Positions 1 through 7,827 of a stretch of 40,116 nucleotides of DNA are shown piece by piece. Each line of letters begins with the position of its first letter. Positions within the stretch are counted from its first letter, which is position 1. The translations under genes were made by a program, and so were the position numbers. The stretch spans positions 1 through 40,116 of the forward strand of contig DVHJ01000026.1 of the NCBI GenBank assembly GCA_018712145.1, written 5' to 3'. Source of the DNA: Candidatus Faecousia faecigallinarum (GTDB lineage Bacteria > Bacillota > Clostridia > Oscillospirales > Oscillospiraceae). Below the pieces are notes generated by a model that did not search any database, was not told the DNA's origin, and worked only from the letters and a program-made list of their open reading frames with translations.

Positions 1-38
1 ATTGTAGGAAAATCCAAAAGTTTAGATTTTCCCACAAT
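1..38. repeat. 14-bp imperfect inverted repeat at window edge
   Basis: Positions 1-14 (ATTGTAGGAAAATC) face 25-38 (GATTTTCCCACAAT) across a 10-nt loop, with one mismatch. It lies just past the point where the neighbouring ATPase gene loses similarity to its family. It could be a hairpin terminator or the end of an inserted element; the sequence to the left is not visible. Confidence 0.4.
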
Positions 39-83
39 GCTTATCTTTTGGTCTTTGGTTCGGAATAGTGTAGTGCTGGCGGT

Positions 84-410
84 CTATCTCTTGTTTTCGG
101 TTGCTTGCTTCCTTACCGTACATGAGCATTCCTGCACCTCGTCCAGCAGCAGGTAGTACCGCCCCGGTTCCGTCATTTGTCTTTTGATGGAATTGTACAT
201 ATCCTTTTCCGTCATGTTGCCGTCAAGGTCTTCCGAGGTGTAGCGCACCAGGATAATGTGGCCGGGGGCAATCCCGCTGTTCAGCAAATCTTCCCGGAGC
301 ATTTCCAAAATCGTGGATTTCCCGCAGCGCCGGATGCCCGCCAGTATTTTCACCAGGGGAACGTCACGGTAAGTTTTCAGCGCATGCATATATTGCGGCC
401 GGACAATCAT
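84..410 (-). pseudogene. truncated AAA ATPase (DUF4143-family-like) N-terminal fragment
   Basis: This 108-codon ORF matches the start of the large family of AAA ATPases paired with a C-terminal DUF4143 domain, which normally run to about 400 residues. It has a Walker A region (AGIRRCGKSTIL, about residues 25-36) and a Walker B region (YLLLDEVQE, about 86-94). After residue 94 the sequence stops looking like the family, and a stop follows 14 codons later, so sensor, lid and C-terminal domains are missing. The start is intact: AGGAGG lies upstream of the ATG and a good promoter precedes it. This is most likely the remnant of a gene cut by a deletion or insertion near position 125. The family assignment rests on recognition of the ATPase core only. 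Confidence 0.6.
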
Positions 411-438
411 CTCAATCGCCTCCTAATTCCATAGAGAT

Positions 439-467
439 AGTATAGCCAAAAACTTTGTCGATGTCAA
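439..467 (-). promoter_or_regulatory. sigma-A promoter of the ATPase remnant
   Basis: Read on the minus strand, TTGACA (467-462), a 17-nt spacer and TATACT (444-439) form a near-consensus promoter about 30 nt upstream of the ATG at 410. Confidence 0.7.
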
Positions 468-548
468 TTGTTTTTTCGGATCAGGCGAAAAAACCTTTGA
501 AATTTCCCAGGTTTTTCCACATGGCCAGGGGAAATTTCCCAATACAAA

Positions 549-583
549 GGGGCTGCCGCAAACCTCACGTTTGCAGCAGCCCC
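549..583 (-). terminator. Rho-independent terminator of the P-loop protein gene
   Basis: A 15-bp stem (549-563 with 569-583, one wobble pair, 5-nt loop) lies 22 nt past the stop at 605 and is followed on the minus strand by TTTGTATT. Confidence 0.75.
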
Positions 584-604
584 AATATTATGGACAGTGA
601 ATGA

Positions 605-1012
605 TCACAGATACTTCTTCATCTGATCGGAAGCCAACGCAGGATCATCGGAAACGGTGATGGTAAAGCGCATATCGTTGGCTTCGCCGAATGCGTCGCA
701 CCAGGCGACAAACTCCTCACCGGCGGCGCGGTCATCGCCGATGAACTTGTACAGGCTCTCAATGAACACATGGGTGATGTCAAAATTGCCGGCATGCAAG
801 CCGCTGATAAAGCCCTTGAGCAGGGTGGCATTGTCGATGGTGTACTCCTTGGCGTCAATGAGCCGCACCCGATAGTCGATGTCATATGTGAGCTTCTGGC
901 CGTATTCCACGCAGACGACGCTGCCGGTTTCGCTCTGCACTGCCTCGTTGATCTGCTTGACCAGATGCTTGGTCTTACCGGAGCCTTTCAGCCCCATAAT
1001 TACCTTAACCAT
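605..1012 (-). CDS. small P-loop ATP-binding protein of unknown role
   Basis: This 135-residue protein opens with a clear Walker A loop, GLKGSGKT (residues 7-14). It has no obvious second nucleotide-binding signature; the acidic stretch FIESLYKF (about 83-90) may serve as Walker B. No signal peptide or membrane segment is visible. Similar short P-loop proteins are widespread in Clostridia, often annotated only as ATP-binding or loosely as PilT-like. The start is supported by AGGAGG about 9 nt upstream, and a strong terminator follows. It looks monocistronic. No function can be assigned from sequence or context. Confidence 0.8.
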   Translation of the reverse strand: MVKVIMGLKGSGKTKHLVKQINEAVQSETGSVVCVEYGQKLTYDIDYRVRLIDAKEYTIDNATLLKGFISGLHAGNFDITHVFIESLYKFIGDDRAAGEEFVAWCDAFGEANDMRFTITVSDDPALASDQMKKYL

Positions 1013-1120
1013 TGGTATATCCTCCTAGCAACACCGGGAATCCGGTTTTGTTTTGTTATTCTACCAGCTGCACAGGACAAATGCAACTGTTTTCCGGAAA
1101 AAACCCGGAAAACCCTTGCC

Positions 1121-1151
1121 GCCCCTGGCCGCCAGACAGGCAGCCAGGGGC
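1121..1151 (-). terminator. probable terminator after pgi
   Basis: GCCCCTGGC (1121-1129) pairs perfectly with GCCAGGGGC (1143-1151) across a 13-nt loop, 7 nt past the pgi stop. On the minus strand the hairpin is followed by GGTTTT and then a six-T run, a somewhat delayed U-tract. Confidence 0.5.
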
Positions 1152-1157
1152 AAAGGT

Positions 1158-2468
1158 TTACCGCTTTTCGTAGCCGGGCTTACCCAGGAGCTGGAACATA
1201 TTGCGTTTGTAGAATTCCACACCGGGTTGGTTAAACGGATTGACCCCCAGCATATAGGCAGACAGTCCGCAGGACAGCTCAAAGAAATAGAACATTTCGC
1301 CCAGCTTGGTGTCGCTCAGCTCGCCCATATCCATGGTAATCACCGGCACACCGCCGTCCACATGGGCAGCCACAGTCCCCCGGAAAGCTTGCTCGTCCAC
1401 AAAGTCCAAGGTACGGCCTTCCAGATAATTCAACCCGTCCAGGTTTTTCCAGTCGGAACCCACGGTCACCGCCTCTTTCACCGGGGCAAAACGCACCATG
1501 GTCTCGAACAGGTTCCGCTGGCCCTGCTGGATCATCTGGCCCAAAGAATGCAGGTCGGCGGTGAATTCGGCAGTAACGGGGAACAGGCCCTTGCCGTCCT
1601 TTCCCTCGGACTCGCCGAAGAGCTGCTGCCACCAGCCCCCCATCATCTTAAAGGCCGGCTCAAAGGAGGTGAGCAGTTCAATGGCCTTCCCATTGCGGTA
1701 CAGCAGATTCCGAATGGCGGCATACAACCACACCGGATTCTCAAACGAGCGCAGGTCATAGTCTTTCTTGGCCCGGGCGGCGCCGATCATCACGTCACTG
1801 ATGTTGATGCCCGACACAGCCATGGGCAGCAGGCCCACCGGGGTCAGCACGCTGAACCGGCCGCCCACATTCTGGGGAATGACAAAAGTCTCCCAGCCTT
1901 CCTCCGTGGCCATCTGGCGCAGGGCGCCCTTGCAGGGATCGGTAATGGCAAAAATCCGGCTCTTGGCCCCGTCGGTGCCATATTTCCGCTCCAGCATCCA
2001 CCGCAGGGCACGGGTAGCGATGGCCGGTTCGGTGGTGGTGCCGGACTTGGAAATGAACACCACGGAAAAGTCCTTGTCCTCCAGCTGGGACACCAGGTCA
2101 TTCCAGGCCCGGGTAGACAGGCCGTTGCCGGCAAAAAACACCTGGGGATTGCCAATTGTCCCCCGCTTTAGATTGTAATTCGGGCCGTAGATCAGCTCAA
2201 TGGCCGCCCGGGGGCCCAGATAGGAGCCGCCGATGCCTACCACCACAAAGGCCTGGGAATTTCCCCGCACCCGCTGGGCAGCCTGGGCAATGCGGCGCAT
2301 TTCATCCGTTTCTTCGTAGGTGGGCAGATCCAGCCAGCCCAGGAAGTCGTTGCCCTCCCCGGTGCCCTCGGTGAGAGTCTTGTGGGCGGCAGAGATTTCC
2401 TTCTCCGTCGCCAGCAAATCCGGCAGGGCCAGCTGACCCCATACATTGGAAATATCAACCTTAATCAT
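1158..2468 (-). CDS. pgi: glucose-6-phosphate isomerase
   Basis: Pgi interconverts glucose 6-phosphate and fructose 6-phosphate in cytosolic glycolysis and gluconeogenesis. The 436-residue product has the usual length of the short Firmicutes form. Visible family motifs are GIGGSYLGPRA, the phosphate-binding SKSGTTTE, GGRFSVLTPVGLLP, the catalytic-Glu region QLFGESEGKDGKG, and the C-terminal EFYKRNMF carrying the conserved Lys. I chose the ATG at 2468 (MIKVDIS) rather than the in-frame TTG at 2489, because the AAAGGA ribosome binding site lies between them. A promoter sits at 2531-2559. It is monocistronic and convergent with nothing on its 3' side. Confidence 0.96.
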   Translation of the reverse strand: MIKVDISNVWGQLALPDLLATEKEISAAHKTLTEGTGEGNDFLGWLDLPTYEETDEMRRIAQAAQRVRGNSQAFVVVGIGGSYLGPRAAIELIYGPNYNLKRGTIGNPQVFFAGNGLSTRAWNDLVSQLEDKDFSVVFISKSGTTTEPAIATRALRWMLERKYGTDGAKSRIFAITDPCKGALRQMATEEGWETFVIPQNVGGRFSVLTPVGLLPMAVSGINISDVMIGAARAKKDYDLRSFENPVWLYAAIRNLLYRNGKAIELLTSFEPAFKMMGGWWQQLFGESEGKDGKGLFPVTAEFTADLHSLGQMIQQGQRNLFETMVRFAPVKEAVTVGSDWKNLDGLNYLEGRTLDFVDEQAFRGTVAAHVDGGVPVITMDMGELSDTKLGEMFYFFELSCGLSAYMLGVNPFNQPGVEFYKRNMFQLLGKPGYEKR

Positions 2469-2530
2469 GGCATACACACGTCCTTTCAACGCAATGGATA
2501 CAGGTTTGGCGTATCATCAGCCTCTCTATC

Positions 2531-2559
2531 ATGCTATCGCAAATCCGCCGGAAACGCAA
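2531..2559 (-). promoter_or_regulatory. pgi promoter
   Basis: On the minus strand TTGCGT (2559-2554), 17 nt, TAGCAT (2536-2531), about 63 nt upstream of the pgi ATG. Confidence 0.55.
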
Positions 2560-2645
2560 GGCTTTTTTTCATTTTCTAAAATTTTTCTGGCATAGTGTCA
2601 CCCCATTGGGGCAAGCTGTACAAAAAGGCAGAGAGGAGGACGCTG

Positions 2646-2819
2646 ATGGAAAGCCCAGACCGTCCCCTGTTCCCGGAAATTCTCCCGGTGGGACTGGGGT
2701 TGCCGATGACCTTGTTTCCCGAGTCGGTGAAGCCCTTCCCCCGGGAGCTGGAGCCGGAGGAGGTTCAGGCGGCGCAGCCTGAAGAACCCACCGCCATGCC
2801 CTTTACCCCAGGGGATTAA
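2646..2819 (+). CDS. small proline- and glutamate-rich protein, unknown
   Basis: This is a 57-codon ORF with a good ribosome binding site (GAGAGGAGG, 6-7 nt before the ATG) and a strong terminator 13 nt after the stop. The product is rich in Pro and Glu, has no membrane segment and no motif I recognise. An in-frame ATG at 2595 lacks a ribosome binding site. The region between divergent pgi and this ORF is short, and no clear promoter was found. It could be a real small protein; the initiation signal and the terminator are the only support. Confidence 0.5.
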   Translation: MESPDRPLFPEILPVGLGLPMTLFPESVKPFPRELEPEEVQAAQPEEPTAMPFTPGD

Positions 2820-2831
2820 CGGCAAATAAGC

Positions 2832-2882
2832 GGGCTGTCCCAACATGATTTCGGAAAATCATGTTGGGGCAGCCCTGTATTT
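2832..2882 (+). terminator. strong hairpin terminator
   Basis: A 19-bp stem (2832-2850 with 2857-2875, one G-T wobble) with a TCGGAA loop is followed by TGTATTTTTT. The U-tract serves the plus strand (small ORF). The hairpin also lies downstream of the minus-strand SGNH gene and may act on both. Confidence 0.85.
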
Positions 2883-2990
2883 TTTCCCTGTTGTCCAGAA
2901 ACCTGAAGCCCTTGCCCACACAAGCCCAATGTACCCCGTTTCCGCTGGGGAACGCAACACGCCGGTTGGCAAAACCCCATCGGAACCGCC

Positions 2991-4013
2991 CTAGCTTGCA
3001 GGAAAATCCCGGCCGGCCAAGGCCTCCGCCTCTGCCTGGGCGTAGCTGGCATAAAATGCCTGCTCATCTTGGTTAATCCACCGGCACATCATTGCCGTAA
3101 ATTCTCTGGCGCCATCCTCTGCCAGGTGGTTTACATCCAGGAACGCGGACTCGTCCGGAAATAAGGCGGTTTTCCCACGGAGCAAGTTGAAGTCTACATA
3201 TGGCACCTCCAGGCGCCGGAACAGATCCCGATAGCCGGTGTAGATCTCGTCCAACCCGTCGTACATCAGGGTCAGCCGCTGGCTGATGGGCAGGGTAACG
3301 GCCACCACGGAAATCCCCCGGTCCCGGCATAGGGCAACCATTTTCTCCAAATAGTTCACGTTTTCCCGGCGGAACTGGGTTTCCAGGCAGGTGGTGTGAT
3401 AATACTGGGGATCCAAAACCGCGCAGGGGGCCGCATCCCCCGGCTTCCAGCCTTTGGTCTGGTAGTTTTGCGAAGTGCCCCGCTCTCCGGTTCCCGCCGC
3501 CAGGGCCTTCCAGGCTTCCACGCCCCGGTACAGCGTATCGTAAAATACGGATAAATACTCGTTTACCCGGATATGGCGGAAAAAGTAGCTCAGCCGGGTC
3601 AGGGGATTCCGGTACCGGCCCAGTTGGTAAATATCCCCCTCCGGTCCTTCCTGGGTCCGGTCCCGGGTCATGGAGTCAAAAGACACTTCCAAAATCACCA
3701 GTTTCACCGGATTTCGGGCCAACTCCGCCTTGAGCAGTTCATACTGCCCGGCCAGGGTCATCCGGGTGGTGGACAGGTTGTAAGCTCGACAGCCCAGCGT
3801 TTCATCCAGCACCTCCGGCACAATACCCCGATAGGCGTGGGAGGAACCGCACACCAGCACATCCAAGGTACCGGCCAGACTGTCCCGCACCCCGCCGTCC
3901 TGATAGTGGTATACCTCGTTTTGAAAATACGGCTCCACAATTCCTGCTGCCACCAGGCTCACCAACAGCACAAACAACAGAATTTTCTTCCCTGTCCGCC
4001 GGACCTCAGCCAT
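2991..4013 (-). CDS. membrane-anchored SGNH-like protein (DltD/AlgJ-like)
   Basis: The 340-residue protein has one N-terminal membrane anchor (about residues 10-28) and an extracytoplasmic domain with SGNH-hydrolase signatures: GSSH at 56-59, the position of the nucleophile block, and a C-terminal DVNH at 293-296, which fits the catalytic D-x-x-H pair. Proteins of this kind partner MBOAT acyltransferases and transfer or remove acyl groups on cell-surface polymers (DltD, AlgX/AlgJ, PatB families). It is the last gene of an ACP-MBOAT-SGNH operon, 27 nt after the MBOAT stop, with AAAGGAGG before the ATG. The substrate is not deducible. Confidence 0.82.
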   Translation of the reverse strand: MAEVRRTGKKILLFVLLVSLVAAGIVEPYFQNEVYHYQDGGVRDSLAGTLDVLVCGSSHAYRGIVPEVLDETLGCRAYNLSTTRMTLAGQYELLKAELARNPVKLVILEVSFDSMTRDRTQEGPEGDIYQLGRYRNPLTRLSYFFRHIRVNEYLSVFYDTLYRGVEAWKALAAGTGERGTSQNYQTKGWKPGDAAPCAVLDPQYYHTTCLETQFRRENVNYLEKMVALCRDRGISVVAVTLPISQRLTLMYDGLDEIYTGYRDLFRRLEVPYVDFNLLRGKTALFPDESAFLDVNHLAEDGAREFTAMMCRWINQDEQAFYASYAQAEAEALAGRDFPAS

Positions 4014-4040
4014 ACCGGCGCCTCCTTTCCCAACGATGCC

Positions 4041-5624
4041 TCAGAACTGGGCATATAAAAATCCGCCTGTCTCCATGGACATGGGGATGCCCCAGTAGGC
4101 AATCACAAAAAACAGGGCCACGCTCACCACCAGGCGCACTGCCCCTGGAATCCGGCGCTCCAGCACCGGCCCCTTCCGCTGGGCAAGGCTCACCAGGAAC
4201 AGAATCCCGGCGCCGGCGCCCAGAATCAGCAAATTCTCCCGGGTCACCACCGGGTACAGTGCCCGGCCATCTACGCCGCTGAAGTCCCAATTCCGGAAGC
4301 AGGCGGCCCAGAAGCCCAGGCCGTTGCGCAAGCCCCCCACCTCCGGGAACACCTTGATCATGGTCACCAGGCAAAAGGTACGCACCGTGGCAAAGGCCCG
4401 CCAGGCAAAGCCGGATTCCCGCACCCGCAAAGCCCTCTTCATTCGGGCGTATACCGGTTCCAGCCACAAAGAGACGATGATGGCCAAGCCGTTCACCCCA
4501 CCCCAGGCGATATACCCCCAGTTGGCCCCGTGCCACAGGCCGGTGGTAAACCACACCACCACCAGTGCGAAGGAGGCCGCCAGGGTTTTGCCGAACGTTG
4601 AACCGAAGGTTTTGGTTCCCCATTTCGTCAAAGCCTTGGCCGGGCGGGACACCGCCACGGGATAATATAAGTAGGTTTTAAACCAGGCCCCCAGGGTGAT
4701 GTGCCATCTTCGCCAGTACTCCGCCACGGACTTGGAGAAATAGGGCCGCTGGAAGTTCTCCGCCAGGCGGATATCCAGCATCTGGCACAGGCCGCAGACA
4801 ATATCCATGTAGCCGGAAAAGTCGGCATAAATCTGCAGGCTATACAGAAAAGCGCCCAACACCACATTGTTCCCCGGCAGGCTGGCGTACTGATTGAACA
4901 CCGCCTGCACCAGGGGAGCGGCCCGGTCGGCCAGCACCATTTTCTTGCCGTAGCCCCAGAGCATCCGCTGAAAACCCAGGGTAAAATTCCGGTCGGAATA
5001 CCGGTGGGGAGCAAACAGCTGACCGGATAGCTGCCGGTAATCACTGATGGGTCCCTGGGTCACCTGGGGGAAAAAGGAAGTGAATAGCAGCAGCTTGGCG
5101 AAGTTTTCCTGGGCCGGGCATTTCTCCCAGTACACATCCACCACATAGCCCATGGTCTGGAAAGTATAGAAAGAGATGCCCAAAGGCACCACCAGATGCC
5201 ACACCGTGTCCACCCCACCGCCCCCCAGGAGCAGGGACAGCTCATTGACCTGGCGCAGCACAAAGCCCCCGTATTTAAACAGGCACAATAGGCCAAAGTT
5301 TAGACACAGGCAACCCCCCATCACCCACCGCCGGCGGCGGGTGGCGGCGGCTTTGACCGCTTTCCGGGCAGCTTTGTCCATCCGGTCCCGGTTGACCCGG
5401 AGATAGGCCCGGGATTTTTCCCCGATGGCCTGCATCCACCGCCCCGCGCCGTAGGCGGACAGGGCGGTGATCACCAGGAAAACCCCATTTTCCCACCCGG
5501 CCGCAACGTAAAAAATGCAGCTGGCCACCAGCAGGCAAATCCACTGTGCCCGTTTGGGCACCAGGTAAAATGCTGCCACCAGCACAGCTGCAAACAGGGC
5601 AAATTCCCCGGAAATCAGCGACAT
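4041..5624 (-). CDS. MBOAT family membrane O-acyltransferase (DltB/AlgI-like)
   Basis: This 527-residue polytopic protein belongs to the membrane-bound O-acyltransferase family. It shows the family core SFYTFQTMGYVVDVY (about 151-165), EYWRRWHITL with His308, and the invariant active-site His365 in GLWHGANW. In DltB and AlgI these residues line the tunnel through which an acyl group passes to an extracytoplasmic acceptor. A basic cytoplasmic segment lies around 65-100. The gene starts 4 nt after the ACP stop, with its ribosome binding site GGAGGAG inside the ACP 3' end, implying coupled translation. The ACP partner argues for a DltB-like carrier-thioester mechanism; the group transferred is unknown. 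Confidence 0.9.
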   Translation of the reverse strand: MSLISGEFALFAAVLVAAFYLVPKRAQWICLLVASCIFYVAAGWENGVFLVITALSAYGAGRWMQAIGEKSRAYLRVNRDRMDKAARKAVKAAATRRRRWVMGGCLCLNFGLLCLFKYGGFVLRQVNELSLLLGGGGVDTVWHLVVPLGISFYTFQTMGYVVDVYWEKCPAQENFAKLLLFTSFFPQVTQGPISDYRQLSGQLFAPHRYSDRNFTLGFQRMLWGYGKKMVLADRAAPLVQAVFNQYASLPGNNVVLGAFLYSLQIYADFSGYMDIVCGLCQMLDIRLAENFQRPYFSKSVAEYWRRWHITLGAWFKTYLYYPVAVSRPAKALTKWGTKTFGSTFGKTLAASFALVVVWFTTGLWHGANWGYIAWGGVNGLAIIVSLWLEPVYARMKRALRVRESGFAWRAFATVRTFCLVTMIKVFPEVGGLRNGLGFWAACFRNWDFSGVDGRALYPVVTRENLLILGAGAGILFLVSLAQRKGPVLERRIPGAVRLVVSVALFFVIAYWGIPMSMETGGFLYAQF

Positions 5625-5628
5625 GCCC

Positions 5629-5859
5629 TCACTCCTCCTGCTGAATCTGCTGGATCATCGCCCAAATGGCCTTGGCGCTGTTAAAATTCTCCGGCACCAA
5701 GTACTTTGGGCCGATGTCAATGTCAAAGGTATCCGAAATCTCGGTTACCAAAGTGACAATGCTAAACGAATCCAACACCTTGCCGTCAATGAGCCGGTCC
5801 TCCGTGGCATAGTCCACATCCGGGTTAATTTCCGCTAAAATCTCCATCAATTCGTCCAT
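5629..5859 (-). CDS. acyl carrier protein (DltC-like)
   Basis: The 76-residue acidic helical protein has the phosphopantetheine attachment motif LDSFS, with Ser31 as the expected modification site, and the usual ACP length. It starts the transcription unit that continues into the MBOAT and SGNH genes, so it probably presents a thioester-linked group to the MBOAT protein, as DltC does with D-alanine for DltB. No adenylating enzyme (DltA) or phosphopantetheinyl transferase is encoded in the window. Its own promoter overlaps the end of the upstream SIR2-TPR gene. It is not the fatty-acid ACP, which normally has a DSLD-type motif and sits with fab genes. Confidence 0.85.
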   Translation of the reverse strand: MDELMEILAEINPDVDYATEDRLIDGKVLDSFSIVTLVTEISDTFDIDIGPKYLVPENFNSAKAIWAMIQQIQQEE

Positions 5860-5908
5860 CTGTTACACTCCCAGACAACCGTCCGCCAAATGCGTGTATT
5901 TCTGCCTT

Positions 5909-5936
5909 ATCATACCACACGGCGGCACAATGTCAA
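5909..5936 (-). promoter_or_regulatory. promoter of the ACP-MBOAT-SGNH operon
   Basis: On the minus strand TTGACA (5936-5931), 16 nt, TATGAT (5914-5909). The -35 box contains the stop codon of the SIR2-TPR gene, so the acyl-transfer operon can be transcribed independently of it. Confidence 0.65.
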
Positions 5937-7627
5937 GGCATTTTCCCGCCCGGTTCCCCTTTCTTCTGCCGAAGTGCCGTGGCCTTTTTGCCGGCTGCCT
6001 CAGCCTCTCTGTCCCGGCCCAGCCGGCACAGCACAACGGACAGGAAAGTATAGTACGACGGTTCTTCCCCACCGGCATGGATGGCCTTTTGGATCGCCTC
6101 CAGAGCCTCCTGAGCACGGTCCATGGCCAGCAAGAGCATGGCCATTTTGGCATGGGCAACATCCAACGCCGGATCCAGCTCCACCGCCTTGGTATAGGCT
6201 GCCAGCGCCTCCTGGTTTTGTTCCAATTTCGCCAACAAATCTCCTGCCAAGCAATGCAATACTCCCTCCTGGGGATCCAGCGCAATGGCCGCATTGACCT
6301 CCGCCAGCGCTTCCGAAAAACGGTTCATTTTTTGCAGCTGCATCGCCAGATCAGCATGGTATATCGTCTCATCCGGGTCCAGTTCCACCGCTTTTCCATA
6401 GGAAAGCCTGGCTTCTTCATCCTTCCCCAGGGCTTCCAACGCATCCCCCAGCCGGTTATAATACCGGGGATTCTCTGGGTCCTGGCGGATCAACTGGCGA
6501 AGCCATTCTACCGCCCCAGCGGAATCCCCTTGAGAAATGCAGTCGTTGGCCGCCTGATACATCCGTTGGGCCTCTGCCTGGCCGGTGATGTTGGCCAAAG
6601 CCTGACCGATGCCGGCCTGCACCCCCTCCGGCTTGTCCCTGCCGGCTTCCCAGCCGGACTGGCCTTCTTCCCCTTTGTCTCTCCGCTTGCTGGCGTCAGC
6701 AAAAGCGTCAAAGGCGTCAGCCAGAGCCTGATACCGTTTCTCCGCATCTGCAAGGAACGTTTGCTTGTCCGGCAGCTTGTAGGCAAAGGCATCCCCAAGC
6801 CGGATCATCACCTGGTCAAATCCGTCATGACGGATGCAATAGCCCCGGCTTTCCTCCAGGAATTCCTTCACCCGCCCTTCCAATTGATCCCGGGTGTAAA
6901 GCATCCAGTAGGGGCATTTCCAGACATTTTCCGCAAATTTTTCGCTGTTTTCCAAAAGAAAATCCATAACGCTCCGGTCATTTCCGGCATATCCAATAAA
7001 AACCGGGTGGTAATTTAGAAAAATCTTCTCCAGCGCCCCTTTCCATCTGTCCGGAAGGGTTGCCAGATCTTCGGTTCTACTTCTGGGGTCAAACAGCAAA
7101 TCCCGGTGGATTTTGAGAATGGCCGGCCGCACCGGCTGGGCAGTGACGTGCCCGGCCAGAGACTCATGGCCCACCACCATGGGCATGTGCTGGGCATAGT
7201 ACTGCACCGCATCCTCGGTGAGATGGTCAAAGTTGGTGGTGACCACCACATTGTGGGGAGTGTGGGTCAGTAAGTAAGCCAGGATGACATAGCCCACGCT
7301 GGGTTTCGCCGAATCCATCTGCTTTTCCAAATAGCTGTAGCCGTCGCTGGGCATACGGGCAAACCGCTTTTCATAGTACTGGCTGTAAAAGCTGGACATA
7401 TTTTCGTCGGTGATTCCCAAGCCATCCCGCCAATGCCCATGGGCCTGGGGATTGCGGGTGCGCAGTTCTCTGTCCCAAATACGCACCAGCTCCTGGCCTG
7501 ACGGGATGCCGGAAGAGCGAGAGGCCCCCGCACCCAGCACAAAGCAAAACTTCCGCGGATGGGAGCTGTGGGTCACTTCCTTTATCTCCTGGAGAAATCC
7601 CTCTAGGGACAGCGGTTCATAAGCCAT
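5933..7627 (-). CDS. SIR2-domain protein with C-terminal TPR repeats
   Basis: The 564-residue protein has an N-terminal SIR2-type NAD-binding domain: GAGAS at 32-36 with SSGIPSG after it, TTNFD at 130-134, LKIHRDL at 171-177 with His174 in the catalytic-His position, and FIGYAGNDRSV at 210-220. A charged linker (about 310-345) leads to roughly five TPR repeats (about 350-550), including repeated A-V-E-L-D-P helices. SIR2 domains of this SIR2_2 type are the NADase effectors of several anti-phage systems, with the C-terminal repeats acting as sensor or oligomerisation part. No second defence gene is adjacent, so that role is inference. AGGGAGG lies upstream of the ATG. It is divergent from a MocR-type regulator. 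Confidence 0.85.
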   Translation of the reverse strand: MAYEPLSLEGFLQEIKEVTHSSHPRKFCFVLGAGASRSSGIPSGQELVRIWDRELRTRNPQAHGHWRDGLGITDENMSSFYSQYYEKRFARMPSDGYSYLEKQMDSAKPSVGYVILAYLLTHTPHNVVVTTNFDHLTEDAVQYYAQHMPMVVGHESLAGHVTAQPVRPAILKIHRDLLFDPRSRTEDLATLPDRWKGALEKIFLNYHPVFIGYAGNDRSVMDFLLENSEKFAENVWKCPYWMLYTRDQLEGRVKEFLEESRGYCIRHDGFDQVMIRLGDAFAYKLPDKQTFLADAEKRYQALADAFDAFADASKRRDKGEEGQSGWEAGRDKPEGVQAGIGQALANITGQAEAQRMYQAANDCISQGDSAGAVEWLRQLIRQDPENPRYYNRLGDALEALGKDEEARLSYGKAVELDPDETIYHADLAMQLQKMNRFSEALAEVNAAIALDPQEGVLHCLAGDLLAKLEQNQEALAAYTKAVELDPALDVAHAKMAMLLLAMDRAQEALEAIQKAIHAGGEEPSYYTFLSVVLCRLGRDREAEAAGKKATALRQKKGEPGGKMP

Positions 7628-7652
7628 TGTTTTTATCCCTCCCTCTCAGGAG

Positions 7653-7670
7653 AATTTGACAAAATTTGAC
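7653..7670 (-). promoter_or_regulatory. tandem AATTTGAC repeats at the SIR2-TPR transcription start
   Basis: AATTTGAC occurs at 7653-7660 and 7663-7670, exactly one helical turn apart, around and just after the expected start of transcription. It could be an operator; no matching regulator is identified. Confidence 0.35.
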
Positions 7671-7673
7671 TTT

Positions 7674-7702
7674 ATTGTATAAGCCCGTCACTGGTTTTGC
7701 AA
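7674..7702 (-). promoter_or_regulatory. promoter of the SIR2-TPR gene
   Basis: On the minus strand TTGCAA (7702-7697), 17 nt, TACAAT (7679-7674), about 50 nt upstream of the ATG at 7627. Confidence 0.65.
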
Positions 7703-7777
7703 GGGGTATTTCCGGAAATCTCCCGCCGTTCCCCAGGCATTGGCCACACGCGGCCCAGGGGCGTGCAAAGCCCCCTC

Positions 7778-7806
7778 TTGCCATAAACTGGCATCGGTTG
7801 TATACT
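7778..7806 (+). promoter_or_regulatory. promoter of the MocR-type gene, with internal inverted repeat
   Basis: TTGCCA (7778-7783), 17 nt, TATACT (7801-7806). The inverted repeat TGCCA-TAAAC-TGGCA overlaps the -35 box and spacer, a plausible autoregulatory site. Confidence 0.6.
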
Positions 7807-7827
7807 GAAGGCAGAAAGGAGTCCGCC

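Noticed and set aside
1053-2171. Long plus-strand ORF opposite pgi (and similar ones at 5894-7018, 9428-10684, 22028-23098, 26986-28437)
   Set aside because: They lie antisense to well-recognised genes, have no ribosome binding site or family pattern, and arise from the codon bias of GC-rich genes.
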